A DNA stretch of 64,000 nt from JACVRW01 sp038323835 (GTDB lineage: Bacteria; Actinomycetota; Thermoleophilia; Solirubrobacterales; Thermoleophilaceae), in assembly GCA_038323835.1 (NCBI GenBank), contig JBBQHI010000018.1:5656-69655 (forward strand). The letters run 5' to 3'. The notes under the pieces were generated by a model. That model was not told the DNA's origin, searched no databases, and was given only the letters and a program-made list of their open reading frames with translations. Every line of letters begins with the position of its first letter. The stretch's first letter is position 1. The translations under genes and the position numbers were made by a program. This document shows positions 19,118 through 27,925 of the stretch, one piece after another.

Positions 19118-19999
19118 GTGTCCTCCCTGATGCTCGGCGTGACCGCCGCGTGTGCCGCGTCGACGATGTACAACCTCGGCATCGCGCTCCAGGCGATGGA
19201 GGCCAGGGCCTCTCCCCCGGAACACGGGATGCGCCTCTCGCTCGTGGCCGGGCTTCTACGGCGCCCGCGCTGGCTTGCCGGAACGCTCCTCACGATCCTT
19301 GGCTGGCCGCTCCAGACGGCCGCCCTGCTCCTCGCGCCTCTCGCGGTCGTGCAACCGGCTCTCGCGTTCGGACTGGTGCTCCTCCTGGTCATCGCCGCGC
19401 GCGACCGGCACGAGCGGGTCGGCAGGCGGGAGATCGCGGCCGTCGCGGCGATCATCGCCGGCGTGGGAGCCCTGGCCGCGCTGGTGCCCACCGCCGAGAA
19501 CGCCCATGCATCCGCTGGCGCCACGGCCGCGGTGCTCGCCGTGATCGCGCTCGTGGCCCTGTGCCCGTTCCTGGCTGCTCGGCGCGGGGCGATCGACGGG
19601 CGCGTGGCCGCGCTCGGCGCGGGCGCGGGGTTCGCATGGAGCGGCCTGTCCACCAAGTACGTGGCCGACTCGCTGGGAAGTCACCTCTGGCTCGCCGCGC
19701 TCGCGTGGGCGGTGGCCACCGGCCTGGCCTCGGGCTTGGCGCTGATCGGCGAGATGACCGCGCTCCAGAGCCGCGGGGCCGCTCGCGTGGCCCCGGTCGT
19801 TTTCGTGGTCCAGGTGGCGCTCCCGGTGCTCACCGCGCCACTGCTGGTCGGCGAGCAGTGGACCGGCTCGCCAGCGCGCTCCGCGGGCGTCTGCGGCGCA
19901 CTCGCGGTCGTGATCGCCGGCGCGCTGGCACTCATGTCCTCGCCCGCCGTCACCTCGTTCGTCAACGCGGACCGGCCTTCCGCGGACCTCGCCGCGTGA
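19118..19999 (+). CDS. DMT-superfamily-like membrane protein
   Basis: 293 residues, with about nine or ten hydrophobic helices covering nearly the whole chain and short charged loops such as RDRHERVGRRE. The pattern, with an internal duplication of five helices, resembles EamA/NIPA-type members of the drug/metabolite transporter superfamily. No substrate motif is visible. The GTG at 19118 is taken as start; an ATG at 19130 is possible. It is divergent from the deacetylase operon and may share its promoter region, so export of a sugar or lipid precursor is conceivable but unproven. Confidence 0.7.
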   Translation: MSSLMLGVTAACAASTMYNLGIALQAMEARASPPEHGMRLSLVAGLLRRPRWLAGTLLTILGWPLQTAALLLAPLAVVQPALAFGLVLLLVIAARDRHERVGRREIAAVAAIIAGVGALAALVPTAENAHASAGATAAVLAVIALVALCPFLAARRGAIDGRVAALGAGAGFAWSGLSTKYVADSLGSHLWLAALAWAVATGLASGLALIGEMTALQSRGAARVAPVVFVVQVALPVLTAPLLVGEQWTGSPARSAGVCGALAVVIAGALALMSSPAVTSFVNADRPSADLAA

Positions 20000-20004
20000 G
20001 GGGA

Positions 20005-20823
20005 TCAGCCGCCGGCCACGTCGCGGCGAACGAACACGAGGTAGGCGGCGCCCAGCGCGGGGAGTCCGTAGAGCGCGCAGACCCAGACGGAGCGGATCAC
20101 CGGGACCCAGTCCGCGGGCGAACGGAGCAGGCCCTCCCACGCGTTGAACTGAGTGCTGAGGAGGTACGGCTGCACCCCGCCCAGCCCCGGCAGGATCCCG
20201 ATCAGCTGGATCAGCAGGGAGATCATCAGCGTGCCCACGATGGCGGCGGCGCTGTTGCGAGTAGCGGCCGAGAGCAGCAGCCCGATGCAGACGATGGCCA
20301 GCGTCGGCAGGAGGTACACGCCCAGGCTCGCGGCGACCAGGCCCAGCGCCGACATGGCCGAGACACGGGTGCCGGAGAGCGTGGTGAGCGGATTGAAGCC
20401 CGAGGCCAGGCATCCCGCCACCACCGCCACGGTGCCGCTCAGCAGGATGGCGGCCACCGCGTAGCTCGCCGCGGCCCAGGCCTTCCCCCGGAAGATCTGC
20501 CCGCGCTCGAGGGAGCGCGTGAGGATCGTCTTGAGCGTGCCGTTGTGATCCTCGGAGGCGATGATGTCGCCCGCGACGAGCGCGGTTATCAGGGGGAAGA
20601 GCCACACCGCTCCGAAGAGCAGGAGCACGAGTGGGATGGCCAGGCCGCTCTTGTGGATGTAGCGCCCGAACGCCACGTCCTCCGGGCCGCCGCTCTGTAG
20701 GGACGTGGCGACGACAAAGATGATCGGCACCGCCACCGCAGCTCCGAGGCCCAGGTAGGTGCGCTTCTGGAAGCGCAACTTGCGGAGCTCCCAGCGGTAG
20801 ACCGTCATCGCGTTCGGGTTCAT
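20005..20823 (-). CDS. ABC-2 type transporter permease
   Basis: 272 residues with six hydrophobic helices in the ABC-2 pattern: a short N-terminal cytosolic helix (VYRWELRKLRFQKRTY), TM1, a large loop, and five further TMs. The conserved segment IIASEDHNGTLKTILTRSLERGQIFRGK before TM3 is the coupling region of NatB/YthQ-like permeases. ATG at 20823 overlaps the stop of the ATPase gene (ATGA). Together they form an exporter; the substrate is unknown. Confidence 0.88.
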   Translation of the reverse strand: MNPNAMTVYRWELRKLRFQKRTYLGLGAAVAVPIIFVVATSLQSGGPEDVAFGRYIHKSGLAIPLVLLLFGAVWLFPLITALVAGDIIASEDHNGTLKTILTRSLERGQIFRGKAWAAASYAVAAILLSGTVAVVAGCLASGFNPLTTLSGTRVSAMSALGLVAASLGVYLLPTLAIVCIGLLLSAATRNSAAAIVGTLMISLLIQLIGILPGLGGVQPYLLSTQFNAWEGLLRSPADWVPVIRSVWVCALYGLPALGAAYLVFVRRDVAGG

Positions 20824-21782
20824 GCCGGGGCCGTTACGGCGAGCGCCTGGGGCTCGCCGGAGCCGTTGGCCGGGCCCTCGGTGAGAGAGAAGAAGAGGTC
20901 CTCGAGCGTGGCCGTCTCCGGCGCCACGGCTCGTATCAGCGCCCCCGTCTCCACCAGGCCGCGCGACAGGTCGGCCACCGCGTCCTCGCCGGCGGAGAAC
21001 CGGATCTCCCCCGCCTCCGCGCGGACCTCCCTGAGTCCCGGGTGGCGCTCGCACACCGAGAGCGCGAGCACGTCGTCCGTGGTCCTGAGCCGGTAGGTGG
21101 CCACCGCCGTCCGCTTGAGGTCGGCGATCTCCCCCTCGTACACGATCGCCCCGGACCGGACTATGGCCACTCGATTGCACAGCTCCTCCACCTCATTCAT
21201 CAGGTGGCTGGAGAGCACCACCGTCATTCCGCCGTCGGCCAGGCGGCGCACCAGGCGGCGCATGTCGCGCATGCCCGCCGGGTCCAGCCCCGTGGCGGGC
21301 TCGTCCAAGAGCAGCAGCTTGGGCTCGCGCACCAGCGCGGCGGCGATGCCCAGCCTCTGTCGCATCCCGTGGGAGTAGCCGCCCACGCGGTCACCCGCCC
21401 GGTCGGTGAGCTCGACTGTCTCGAGCGCCGCGTCCACACGGCTGCCGGCGCCGTTCCCGTCGAACGCGGCCAGCATTTCCATGTTGCGCCGGCCGCTGAG
21501 GTAGGGGTAGAACCGAGGCGCCTCGACGAAGCCGGCCACGCCCTCGAGCGCCGACACGCTGGCCGTGGGATCCCGCCCGAACAGCCTGACGCACCCGGCC
21601 GTCGGGGAGATGAGGCCGAGCATCATGCGCAGGGAGGTGGTCTTGCCGGCGCCGTTCGGGCCCAGGTAGCCATACACGTCCCCTCGCTCCACCGTCAGAT
21701 TCACATGGTCCACCGCGACGATGTCGCCGTAATGCTTGGTCAACCCGCGAATCTCTACGGGCTTCGACGAGTCAGAGGTCAC
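20820..21782 (-). CDS. ABC transporter ATP-binding protein
   Basis: 320 residues from the GTG at 21782, which lies inside the end of the LolA-like gene (11-base overlap). Walker A GPNGAGKTT, Q-loop region GFVEAPRFYPYLSGRRN, signature YSHGMRQRLGIA, Walker B LLLLDEPATGLDP, and an H-loop SSHLMNEVEELC are all present. A C-terminal domain of some 90 residues is typical of bacitracin/Nat-type ATPases (BcrA, CcmA-like). It energises the adjacent ABC-2 permease. Confidence 0.92.
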   Translation of the reverse strand: MTSDSSKPVEIRGLTKHYGDIVAVDHVNLTVERGDVYGYLGPNGAGKTTSLRMMLGLISPTAGCVRLFGRDPTASVSALEGVAGFVEAPRFYPYLSGRRNMEMLAAFDGNGAGSRVDAALETVELTDRAGDRVGGYSHGMRQRLGIAAALVREPKLLLLDEPATGLDPAGMRDMRRLVRRLADGGMTVVLSSHLMNEVEELCNRVAIVRSGAIVYEGEIADLKRTAVATYRLRTTDDVLALSVCERHPGLREVRAEAGEIRFSAGEDAVADLSRGLVETGALIRAVAPETATLEDLFFSLTEGPANGSGEPQALAVTAPA

Positions 21783-22974
21783 GGGCAGCGGCCTTCGCGG
21801 TGGCCGGCGGCACCAAGCCGAGCACGGTGTAGTCAACACCGTCCCGGCTGAAGCTGATCACCGAGCCGAGCGCGGTGTCGAGCTCCTGCCCCGTGACTCC
21901 GCCTATGGCGACCTTCGGCACCGGTAGCCGGGACTGGCCGATGCGGAGGCCCTCCCGGCCCGGCCCGGCGGCCGTATGGCCGGAGCCCGGCGTGGCCCGC
22001 TCGATCACGGCGACGCCACCCAGTCCGGCGCCGTAGGTGACGAGCGCGCCGGGCCGACCGCCCACGTGCAGCAGCTTCGCGTCGTTGCGCGTCAGTCCCC
22101 CGAGGCTGCGTGGCGCCGAGAGGTTGAACGGGAGCCCCTTGCGCACGCCGGCCAGCCCCTCGACCGGCGACCTGTCCGTGCTCGACGCCGCGCCACGGTC
22201 GCTGCCCTCCTGGCTCATGGACGTCGTCCTGGCGCCCGGAGGCGGCGAGATATCGAAGACCGAGGAGGCCACCGGGCCGAAGGAGACTTCCGTGGCCTTG
22301 AGCTCGAGCACCGGACTGCTGTTCCCACGCGCATAGACCGCCACTCGCAGAGGCACGCCGTGCTGCGCGTCCCAGGCCAGCTCCACCGCTCCGAGCAGCC
22401 CGCCGTCGCGACTGGGGGTCAGACGAACCCGGTATGCAGGCCGTCCGGCCACATCGGTCGGCACGGCGGAGGACAAGTCCAGCCGGTCGGTCAGGTGCGC
22501 GATCTCCTTCTGGATCGCGGCGATCGAGGGGACCCCGTGCGGCCCTGAACTGTCCGCCTCCGCCCGCTGTTTCGGCAGGGCAAAGCGATATGCCGTGTTC
22601 GCGCTCGCGTCGTACAGCGTCACCCGCTTCCCGTCGGAGACGATCTGAACGTCCCCTCTCTCCGACTGGAGCTCGAGGCGGAAGCGGCCCCCGGAGCCGA
22701 ACCACAACCGCCCGGTCGCACCGGACAGGAGTGCGTTGGACCCTTCGATGCCCGACGAGGCGATCAGGCGATTGGTGAACCGGATCCGAGCGGTCACGCC
22801 CTCGACCCTGCGCGCCGCAAGGGCGCCGTCGTGCAGAGCCTTCGCCAGTGGCTTGGGGGTCGGGTGCGGGCCGCCGCCGGAGGCGAGCGCGATTGCCACT
22901 CCGGCCACGCCGGTGGCCACCACTCCCGCGCAGGCGGCCAGCAGGCGGACTGTGGAGATGGTGCGCAGGTTCAC
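21772..22974 (-). CDS. LolA/RseB-like secreted protein of an ABC operon
   Basis: 400 residues from the GTG at 22974, which has a good ribosome site (GAAGGA) nine to fourteen bases upstream; an in-frame ATG at 22995 would add seven residues. A signal/anchor helix (about 8-30) is followed by a LolA-like beta-sheet half-barrel: GVTARIRFTNRLIASSG, GRLWFGSGGRFRLELQSERG, KRVTLYDASANTAYRF, GRPAYRVRLTPS. The second half (about 250-400) is another beta-rich domain. LolA and RseB folds bind lipids or lipoproteins. Its 11-base overlap with an ABC ATPase suggests it feeds or senses a lipid-like substrate of that exporter. Confidence 0.75.
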   Translation of the reverse strand: MNLRTISTVRLLAACAGVVATGVAGVAIALASGGGPHPTPKPLAKALHDGALAARRVEGVTARIRFTNRLIASSGIEGSNALLSGATGRLWFGSGGRFRLELQSERGDVQIVSDGKRVTLYDASANTAYRFALPKQRAEADSSGPHGVPSIAAIQKEIAHLTDRLDLSSAVPTDVAGRPAYRVRLTPSRDGGLLGAVELAWDAQHGVPLRVAVYARGNSSPVLELKATEVSFGPVASSVFDISPPPGARTTSMSQEGSDRGAASSTDRSPVEGLAGVRKGLPFNLSAPRSLGGLTRNDAKLLHVGGRPGALVTYGAGLGGVAVIERATPGSGHTAAGPGREGLRIGQSRLPVPKVAIGGVTGQELDTALGSVISFSRDGVDYTVLGLVPPATAKAAARDL

Positions 22975-23085
22975 GGCGGGTCCTTCCCTCGACATGTCCA
23001 CCGTAGAGTGCCTACATGAACGGACCCTGACCGTCGGCGGTACCTCGTGGAGGTCCGGGCCGGGCCTGCGCCGAAGGAAGGTTCA

Positions 23086-23520
23086 ATGGAGCCCACCAGC
23101 GCAGCGCATGTCCTGATCGTTGCCAACCGGACGGCCGCCACTCCGGCGCTTGTGGACGCAATCCGCGAACGCGCCGCCCGGGGACCAGCCACGTTCCACC
23201 TCGTGGTTCCTCACAGCGCCGACCCCGATTGGCACATCCTGCACCGGGGACGGCGCGAGAAGGCCGATGAGGCCAGGCGCATACTTGACGAAGCCCGGCC
23301 GCTCCTCGCAGAGGCAGCCGGAGGCCCGGTGACAGGCTCAGTGTCGATCCGAGCGGACCCGATGGATGCCATCGAGGAGACCCTGTGGAGCGGGTACTAC
23401 GAAGAGGTCATCCTCTCGACCCATTCGCATCACCTGCTCGAGCGGCTCCACCTCGACCTGCCCCACCGACTCGAGCACCTGGGGCTGCCGCTCACGACGG
23501 TGATCGTCGAGAACCCCTGA
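23086..23520 (+). CDS. universal stress protein-like small protein
   Basis: 144 residues from the ATG at 23086 with GAAGGAAGG upstream. Fold cues: HVLIVANRTAATPALVDAIRERA at the start, FHLVVPHSA strand, a helix of charged residues, then EEVILSTHSHHLLERLHLDLPHRLEHLGLPLTTVIVENP, which is the end of a USP-like alpha/beta domain. The classical ATP-binding GxxGxxxxGS loop is not present: STHSHH takes its place. So nucleotide binding is doubtful. Function unknown, cytosolic. Confidence 0.7.
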   Translation: MEPTSAAHVLIVANRTAATPALVDAIRERAARGPATFHLVVPHSADPDWHILHRGRREKADEARRILDEARPLLAEAAGGPVTGSVSIRADPMDAIEETLWSGYYEEVILSTHSHHLLERLHLDLPHRLEHLGLPLTTVIVENP

Positions 23521-23742
23521 ATCTGGGCAGCCTCCGACTCCAACGGACCGGCCGGCTCGGGGCGCTCGTCACCGTCCTCTCATGTCGAAGTCGGCAAGCA
23601 CACGTCTCCTGGAAGAGCAGCCCCCTACTCGGGCGCCCTCGATTGGGCTCTTCGTGCCCAAGTCCCCCGTCGCTCATCCCGGGGCATCTGCGACCTGGGC
23701 GGGTGGTGGCCACCAGCCGGGCGCGGGACGTGATCGCTTAGC

Positions 23743-24612
23743 GTGTCGGCGGTGCCCGAGATCCCCGGCGTTCGCCGTGAGCGGCCGAGCCGATTCGTGC
23801 CGCGTTTTCACTACGAGCTGCTGGTGTGTGGCTTGTTGGGTCATGAGCTGATCGGACTGGACGCGGAGAGCGTGCGGCCCCGGGACGACGCGGTCGTTCG
23901 CGAGATCGTAGGGACGCGTTGGTACCGCTGCCTGCGCTGCGACAGCTGGCTGCCGGTGCCAGATCCCCCGCCGCCCTCGCGCCGTGTGCCTCCCGACCGC
24001 GACGAGATCGAGCTTCCCCTGCGCGGCCGGCCGCTGCGCGACAAGATCGTCCTACGGTTGATCGCGATCAATCGCGCTGCGCACTTCGCCGTGCTCGGGC
24101 TCTTCGGCGTGGTGATCCTCGTCTTCAGCGCGAACCGCGACCAAGTGCGCGCGACGGTCTATCGCGTTCTGGCCGACCTGCAGGGCGGCCTGGTGGAGGG
24201 CTCCGGGCATGCGAGGCACGGACTGCTCCACGAGGTGGACCAGCTGTTCTCACTCAGCTCCACGAAGCTGCACCTGTTCGGTGCGGTGATCCTCGGCTAC
24301 TCCCTGGTTGAGGGCGTTGAGGCGGTCGGGCTCTGGTACCAGCGGCGCTGGGCCGAGTACCTCACGTTCATTGTCACGAGCTCACTGCTGCCGCTCGAGG
24401 TCTACGAGCTCGTCAATCGCCTATCGCCCTTCAAGGTGCTTGCGTTCGTGATCAATGTCGCGGTAGTCGTCTACCTGCTGCTCGCCAAGCGTCTGTTCGG
24501 TGTCCGCGGCGGGGTGGCCGGCGAGCACGCAATCCGCGAAAAAGACATGGGCTGGACTGCGCTCGATCGCGCGACCCCGGGCCCATCCCCTCGTCCGGTC
24601 ACCTCTGGCTAA
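23743..24612 (+). CDS. DUF2127 family membrane protein
   Basis: 289 residues from a GTG at 23743. The N-terminal 100 residues are cytosolic with a single CLRC pair in WYRCLRCDSWLPVP, a half zinc-ribbon. Four hydrophobic helices follow (HFAVLGLFGVVILVFS; LHLFGAVILGYSLVEGVEAVGLW; YLTFIVTSSLLPLEVYEL; VLAFVINVAVVVYLLL). The VEGVEAVGLWYQRRWAEYLT segment is typical of DUF2127. Biochemical role unknown. The tail after about 260 is variable. Confidence 0.78.
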   Translation: MSAVPEIPGVRRERPSRFVPRFHYELLVCGLLGHELIGLDAESVRPRDDAVVREIVGTRWYRCLRCDSWLPVPDPPPPSRRVPPDRDEIELPLRGRPLRDKIVLRLIAINRAAHFAVLGLFGVVILVFSANRDQVRATVYRVLADLQGGLVEGSGHARHGLLHEVDQLFSLSSTKLHLFGAVILGYSLVEGVEAVGLWYQRRWAEYLTFIVTSSLLPLEVYELVNRLSPFKVLAFVINVAVVVYLLLAKRLFGVRGGVAGEHAIREKDMGWTALDRATPGPSPRPVTSG

Positions 24613-24754
24613 ATCGATGTCCTTCGCCCTGCTCCGCGTCTCGCAACGCCAATGCCAACCCGCGCGAATTACCGCTGCTCGCGACTACGTGGTGGAGGTG
24701 CTCGATTCCGTTAGCCACCGAGGCGAAGATCAGAGGACTTCCCGATCACCTCAC

Positions 24755-25260
24755 TCAGCCTGAGCCTCGGCGCCTGTGCAGGAAGCCGCCTCGGCGCAGG
24801 ACGCCGGTAGGGACCTTGGCCGTCGCTTCGGATTGTGGGTGGCGACCTACGGCAATAGTGCGAACTCGGCCAGTGCGATAGTCGATCACCGAGACGCTGT
24901 CGCCCTAAGACTTGGGGACCAATGCTGGATCTAGCCCAGTCGGCCCACGCGTGGTGACGTAGCAGTCGCGACCGTCGAGACTCGTCAATGCCTCCCCTGG
25001 GCTCTCGCCGACGTGGATGATCTTCCTCACCTTGCCGGTGCGCAGGGCTACGAGCGCTACGTAGTTCGAGATCGTTCCGGCATCGCAGACGGTCGGGCCG
25101 CTGACGTCGATCCCGTGATGGGCGGGCCGCGTTTTGGATAGTCCGGTGGCGCCAAGGCAAGTCCTGGCCCCAGCAGTGGCAGGTTGACCGTGCGAACCAC
25201 CTGTCCGCTTCGCAGATTGAGGACGTGCGAACTCTCAACTCGAACTTGAGCCTCTAGTCG
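24755..25260 (-). pseudogene. decayed YVTN-type propeller gene
   Basis: Translating the minus strand shows propeller-blade fragments broken by lesions. One frame reads SSHVLNLRSGQVVRTVNLPL. After a shift around 25110-25130, another reads SNYVALVALRTGKVRKIIHV and CYVTTRG, then hits an in-frame TAG at 24905-24907. It continues with DSVSVIDYRTGRVRTIAVG and a stop at 24755. These are typical repeats (…SVIDxxTGxVxxTIxVG…). No start codon or promoter is evident. The flanks (24613-24754 and 25261-25553) show nothing I can assign. Confidence 0.6.
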
Positions 25261-25553
25261 ACGGCCTCATGGTGCCGGTCGGGCGAAAGGCGCGACGCCG
25301 GGCCATTGGGTCTCTATACCGACGCTGACGCTGCCCGTTCACGGACAAGCGGCGCTCCCGTCCGCGCAACTCGACGCGGGACTGCTCCGTCGCATGGAAA
25401 GGGACAGTGGTTACTGGGAGACTTGCGGTCGATGGGGAGATGGGAACGCGCGCGCTGGAGCTTCTACGCGCAGCGCGGCACCTCAGCGGTCGAGCTCTTC
25501 GGGTCGATCGCTGAGCGCCCCGATCGGCTGGATGCCGACGGGCGCCTCGCGTC

Positions 25554-26228
25554 GTGACTATGCCGGAGCCGCGGCCGCCGACGCGCGGACGCGCCGCCTC
25601 TCCGCCCGTCGAGCACTTCGTGGCCGAGCCTCGTCGCTCCGTCCGGCTCGGCGCCGCGCTCCTAGCGCTCGTAGCGCTGATGGCGATCCGCGTGCCGGTC
25701 GGCCCGCTGCCGCTCGACACGGCCTGGTCGGAAGCGATGCGCGATGGGTTCACGCCGGGGCTCGAGCGGCTCGCCTTGTGGCTCGACGCGCTCGGGCACG
25801 CGTCGGGCGTGATCGTTGTCCTCGGCGCGATCACTGTGGTCCTGATCCGGGCGCGCCGCTGGATGGCGCTGACGGCCTTCGCGCTCGCCGAGGGCGCCTC
25901 ATCGCTCCTGTCGGCTGCGCTGAAGGCGCTGCTCGAGCGACCCCGCCCGCCGGCCGGGGTGCTGCACCCGCTGTCGACGTCGTTTCCATCCGGGCACACC
26001 AGCTTCGCCGCTGTGACGTGCGTCTCACTCGTCCTCGCGTTCACGTTGCCCGGTCGCCGGCGCGTGTGGTGGCCGCTGGCGGTGCTCGGGACCTGTGCCA
26101 TGGGCTGGAGCCGCACCTTCCTGCACGTCCACTGGCTGTCGGACGTGATCGCCGGCGCACTGCTGGGCGTGAGTGTCGCGCTGCTCGTGTTCGCGGCCAC
26201 GCAGCTGCGCGCGGCCGCGCGGTCCTGA
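25554..26228 (+). CDS. PAP2-family membrane phosphatase
   Basis: 224 residues with about five or six TM helices and the three PAP2 motifs: KALLERPRP (C1), SFPSGHTS (C2, with the His) and SRTFLHVHWLSDVIAG (C3, with Arg and His nucleophile). The family dephosphorylates lipid phosphates such as undecaprenyl diphosphate or phosphatidic acid at the outer face of the membrane. GTG at 25554 or ATG at 25560 may start it. It stands alone. Confidence 0.92.
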   Translation: MTMPEPRPPTRGRAASPPVEHFVAEPRRSVRLGAALLALVALMAIRVPVGPLPLDTAWSEAMRDGFTPGLERLALWLDALGHASGVIVVLGAITVVLIRARRWMALTAFALAEGASSLLSAALKALLERPRPPAGVLHPLSTSFPSGHTSFAAVTCVSLVLAFTLPGRRRVWWPLAVLGTCAMGWSRTFLHVHWLSDVIAGALLGVSVALLVFAATQLRAAARS

Positions 26229-26675
26229 GTCCCCACCGTCAAAGCGCGAGTGGTGCGCGCGAGCAGCAGCACGCGGCTGAGTGGACAAAGGCTGAACCCT
26301 CAACCCCGGCTCGAGACCATTGTGCGGCTTCTTCTGAATCCGGTCAACCGAGCGGTTCGCCAACGAGCGGGGAAGGCCTCTGGGCAACCGTAGTTCGTCG
26401 AGCGTCGCGAAGCGAGCCATGCGGCGAGCTCGGCGGCGCCGGTACTCGACGCGCCATGTGGCCGTGCTCCAGCTTGCGTCGCCGAGAGCTCGGGGCTACG
26501 GCTGTTGCCTCCAGCGATTGGACAGTTAAACCGCGAGATTCCAGGGGCCGCGATCGGATACGAGCAGCGGGACTCCCGCCGAAAACCAAGCCCCGGTAGG
26601 ACGCAGGGAGCGAAGTGTGCAGTCGCACACGAGCGAACCGAGGACACCCCCGGGCGCCGGTTTGCAGGCGGGAGA
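26229..26675. other. intergenic stretch without an assignable gene
   Basis: 447 bases between the PAP2 gene and tRNA-Ser. No frame here has coding character. The only structure seen is a short inverted repeat around 26614-26629 (GTGTGC, four bases, GCACAC), which could be part of a weak hairpin. Confidence 0.5.
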
Positions 26676-26765
26676 CGGAGAGGGAGGGATTCGAACCCTC
26701 GAGAGAGCTTTTAGCCCCCTACTCGCTTAGCAGGCGAGTGCCTTCAGCCACTCGGCCACCTCTCC
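26676..26765 (-). tRNA. tRNA-Ser (anticodon GCU)
   Basis: Class II tRNA of about 90 bases. Acceptor arm GGAGAGG pairs with CCTCTCC; D-arm GGCCGAGTGGCTGAAGGC; anticodon arm CTCGC-CTGCTAA-GCGAG gives anticodon GCU; a long variable arm (GGGGCTAAAAGCTCTC region); T-arm with GGTTCGAATCC. Discriminator G at 26676; CCA is not encoded. A frame ending in GRDSNPRESF across this gene is a known artefact of tRNA-Ser sequence. Confidence 0.96.
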
Positions 26766-26794
26766 AACGCGGCCGATTGTAGGCGGGCGCCTGG

Positions 26795-27412
26795 TCAGGG
26801 CAGGCGCCCCTCCAGCCGCAGCAGGAACTCCTTGCGCTCGATACCGCCGGTGTAACCGCCCAGCGCCCCGCCCGTCCGCACCACCCGGTGGCACGGCACC
26901 ACCAACGGCATCGGATTGGCCCCTAGCGCGTTGCCCGCGGCTCGCACGGCGCGCGGGCTGCCCGCCGCTCCGGCCACCGAGGCGTACGTGCCGAGCTCGC
27001 CGAAGGGAATACGCGCCGTGGCAGCCAGCACCCGGCGGGTGAAGCCCTTCGTGAGCGACCAGTCGATGGGTAGGTCGAAGTCCGTGCGCCGGCCCTCGAA
27101 GTACTCGTCCAGCTCGCGCCGCACCGGGTCGAGCCGGGCGGGCGCCTCGAGCACACGCGGCGAGATCCTCCGGGCGAGATCCTCGATCACGTCCTCCTCG
27201 GGGCGATAGCTCGCGTAGGCCACGCGCACCAGGCCCCTGGGGGTGGATGCCACCGTGAGCGGCCCCAGGGGCGAGTCCACGGACGCGTAGGCCACGTCCA
27301 CCAGGCCCTCGCCCTCGGCCCGCTCCAGGAACCTGCGCTCCAGCTCCGGGAGGTCTCCGGCTTCGACCCGCGCGGCCGCCTCCCTCAGTGCGCGTTTGAT
27401 GTCAACGGTCAT
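26795..27412 (-). CDS. ogt: methylated-DNA-[protein]-cysteine S-methyltransferase
   Basis: 205 residues. The C-terminal Ada/Ogt domain has IPFGELGTYASVA, AVRAAGNALGANP and the acceptor VVPCHRVV with Cys 174, then GALGGYTGGIERKEFLL. The enzyme takes the methyl group from O6-methylguanine or O4-methylthymine onto its own cysteine. The N-terminal 35 residues (TVDIKRALREAAARVEAGDLPELERRF) precede the usual Ogt start and look like a separate helical segment. The ATG overlaps the end of the sigma-factor gene by 11 bases, so the repair enzyme is translated with, and probably induced with, that sigma factor. Confidence 0.93.
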   Translation of the reverse strand: MTVDIKRALREAAARVEAGDLPELERRFLERAEGEGLVDVAYASVDSPLGPLTVASTPRGLVRVAYASYRPEEDVIEDLARRISPRVLEAPARLDPVRRELDEYFEGRRTDFDLPIDWSLTKGFTRRVLAATARIPFGELGTYASVAGAAGSPRAVRAAGNALGANPMPLVVPCHRVVRTGGALGGYTGGIERKEFLLRLEGRLP

Positions 27413-27884
27413 CCTCGTGCTCCTCTCGCAGGCGCTTCAGGCCCTCATGAACGTTTCTCCGCGCCGCCTCCTCGGAGCTCTCCAGCAACCCGGCGAGCTC
27501 GTCGTAGGGCATCCCGAGGACCGTGCGGCAGTACACCGCCGTGCGCTGCTTGACCGGGAGCGACCCCAGCGAGCTCCACAGCTCGGAGCGCTCGTCCGGC
27601 TCGGACGCCGGCGGCGCGGACCCTGCGGCCTCGGGCACGGCCTCGACGGGTATGGGCCGGCGGCCCCGTGCGCGGTGGGCGTCGATGGCCTTGTTCTGCG
27701 CGATGCGGAACAGCCATGCGCGCAGGTTGTCCGCGTGGCGCAGCCTGGGATAGGCGCGCAGGGCGGCTATCCACGTCTCCTGGAAGCTGTCGTCGGCGTC
27801 GGATGGCCCGGCGGTGGCCACCAGGAAGCGGTAGATCTCGATCCGGTGGCATTCGAACAGCGTCTGGAAAGGCGGCAGCCCCAC
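27402..27884 (-). CDS. ECF sigma-70 family RNA polymerase sigma factor
   Basis: 160 residues from a GTG at 27884, chosen because an earlier frame start at 27977 would overlap the transpeptidase gene and adds no sigma-like sequence. Region 2: FQTLFECHRIEIYRFLVATAG, DADDSFQETWIAALRAYPRL, NLRAWLFRIAQNKAIDAHR. Region 4: LPVKQRTAVYCRTVLGMPYDELAGLLESSEEAARRNVHEGLKRLR, though the recognition helix has EEAARRN where SxxAVK/RS is common. ECF factors direct polymerase to stress promoters and are usually held by an anti-sigma factor. None is obvious here, unless the membrane-bound protein encoded just upstream plays that part. Confidence 0.88.
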   Translation of the reverse strand: MGLPPFQTLFECHRIEIYRFLVATAGPSDADDSFQETWIAALRAYPRLRHADNLRAWLFRIAQNKAIDAHRARGRRPIPVEAVPEAAGSAPPASEPDERSELWSSLGSLPVKQRTAVYCRTVLGMPYDELAGLLESSEEAARRNVHEGLKRLREEHEDDR

Positions 27885-27925
27885 ACCGGTAAAACGCCGG
27901 GCGCGGCGCCCGTGTGAGATCCCTC

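Noticed and set aside
23521..23742. Possible small gene between the USP-like and DUF2127 genes
   Set aside because: Short frames exist on both strands but none has a ribosome site or recognisable sequence.
26505..26714. Short plus-strand frame ending in GRDSNPRESF
   Set aside because: This ending is the translation of the tRNA-Ser gene on the opposite strand, a known source of false proteins.
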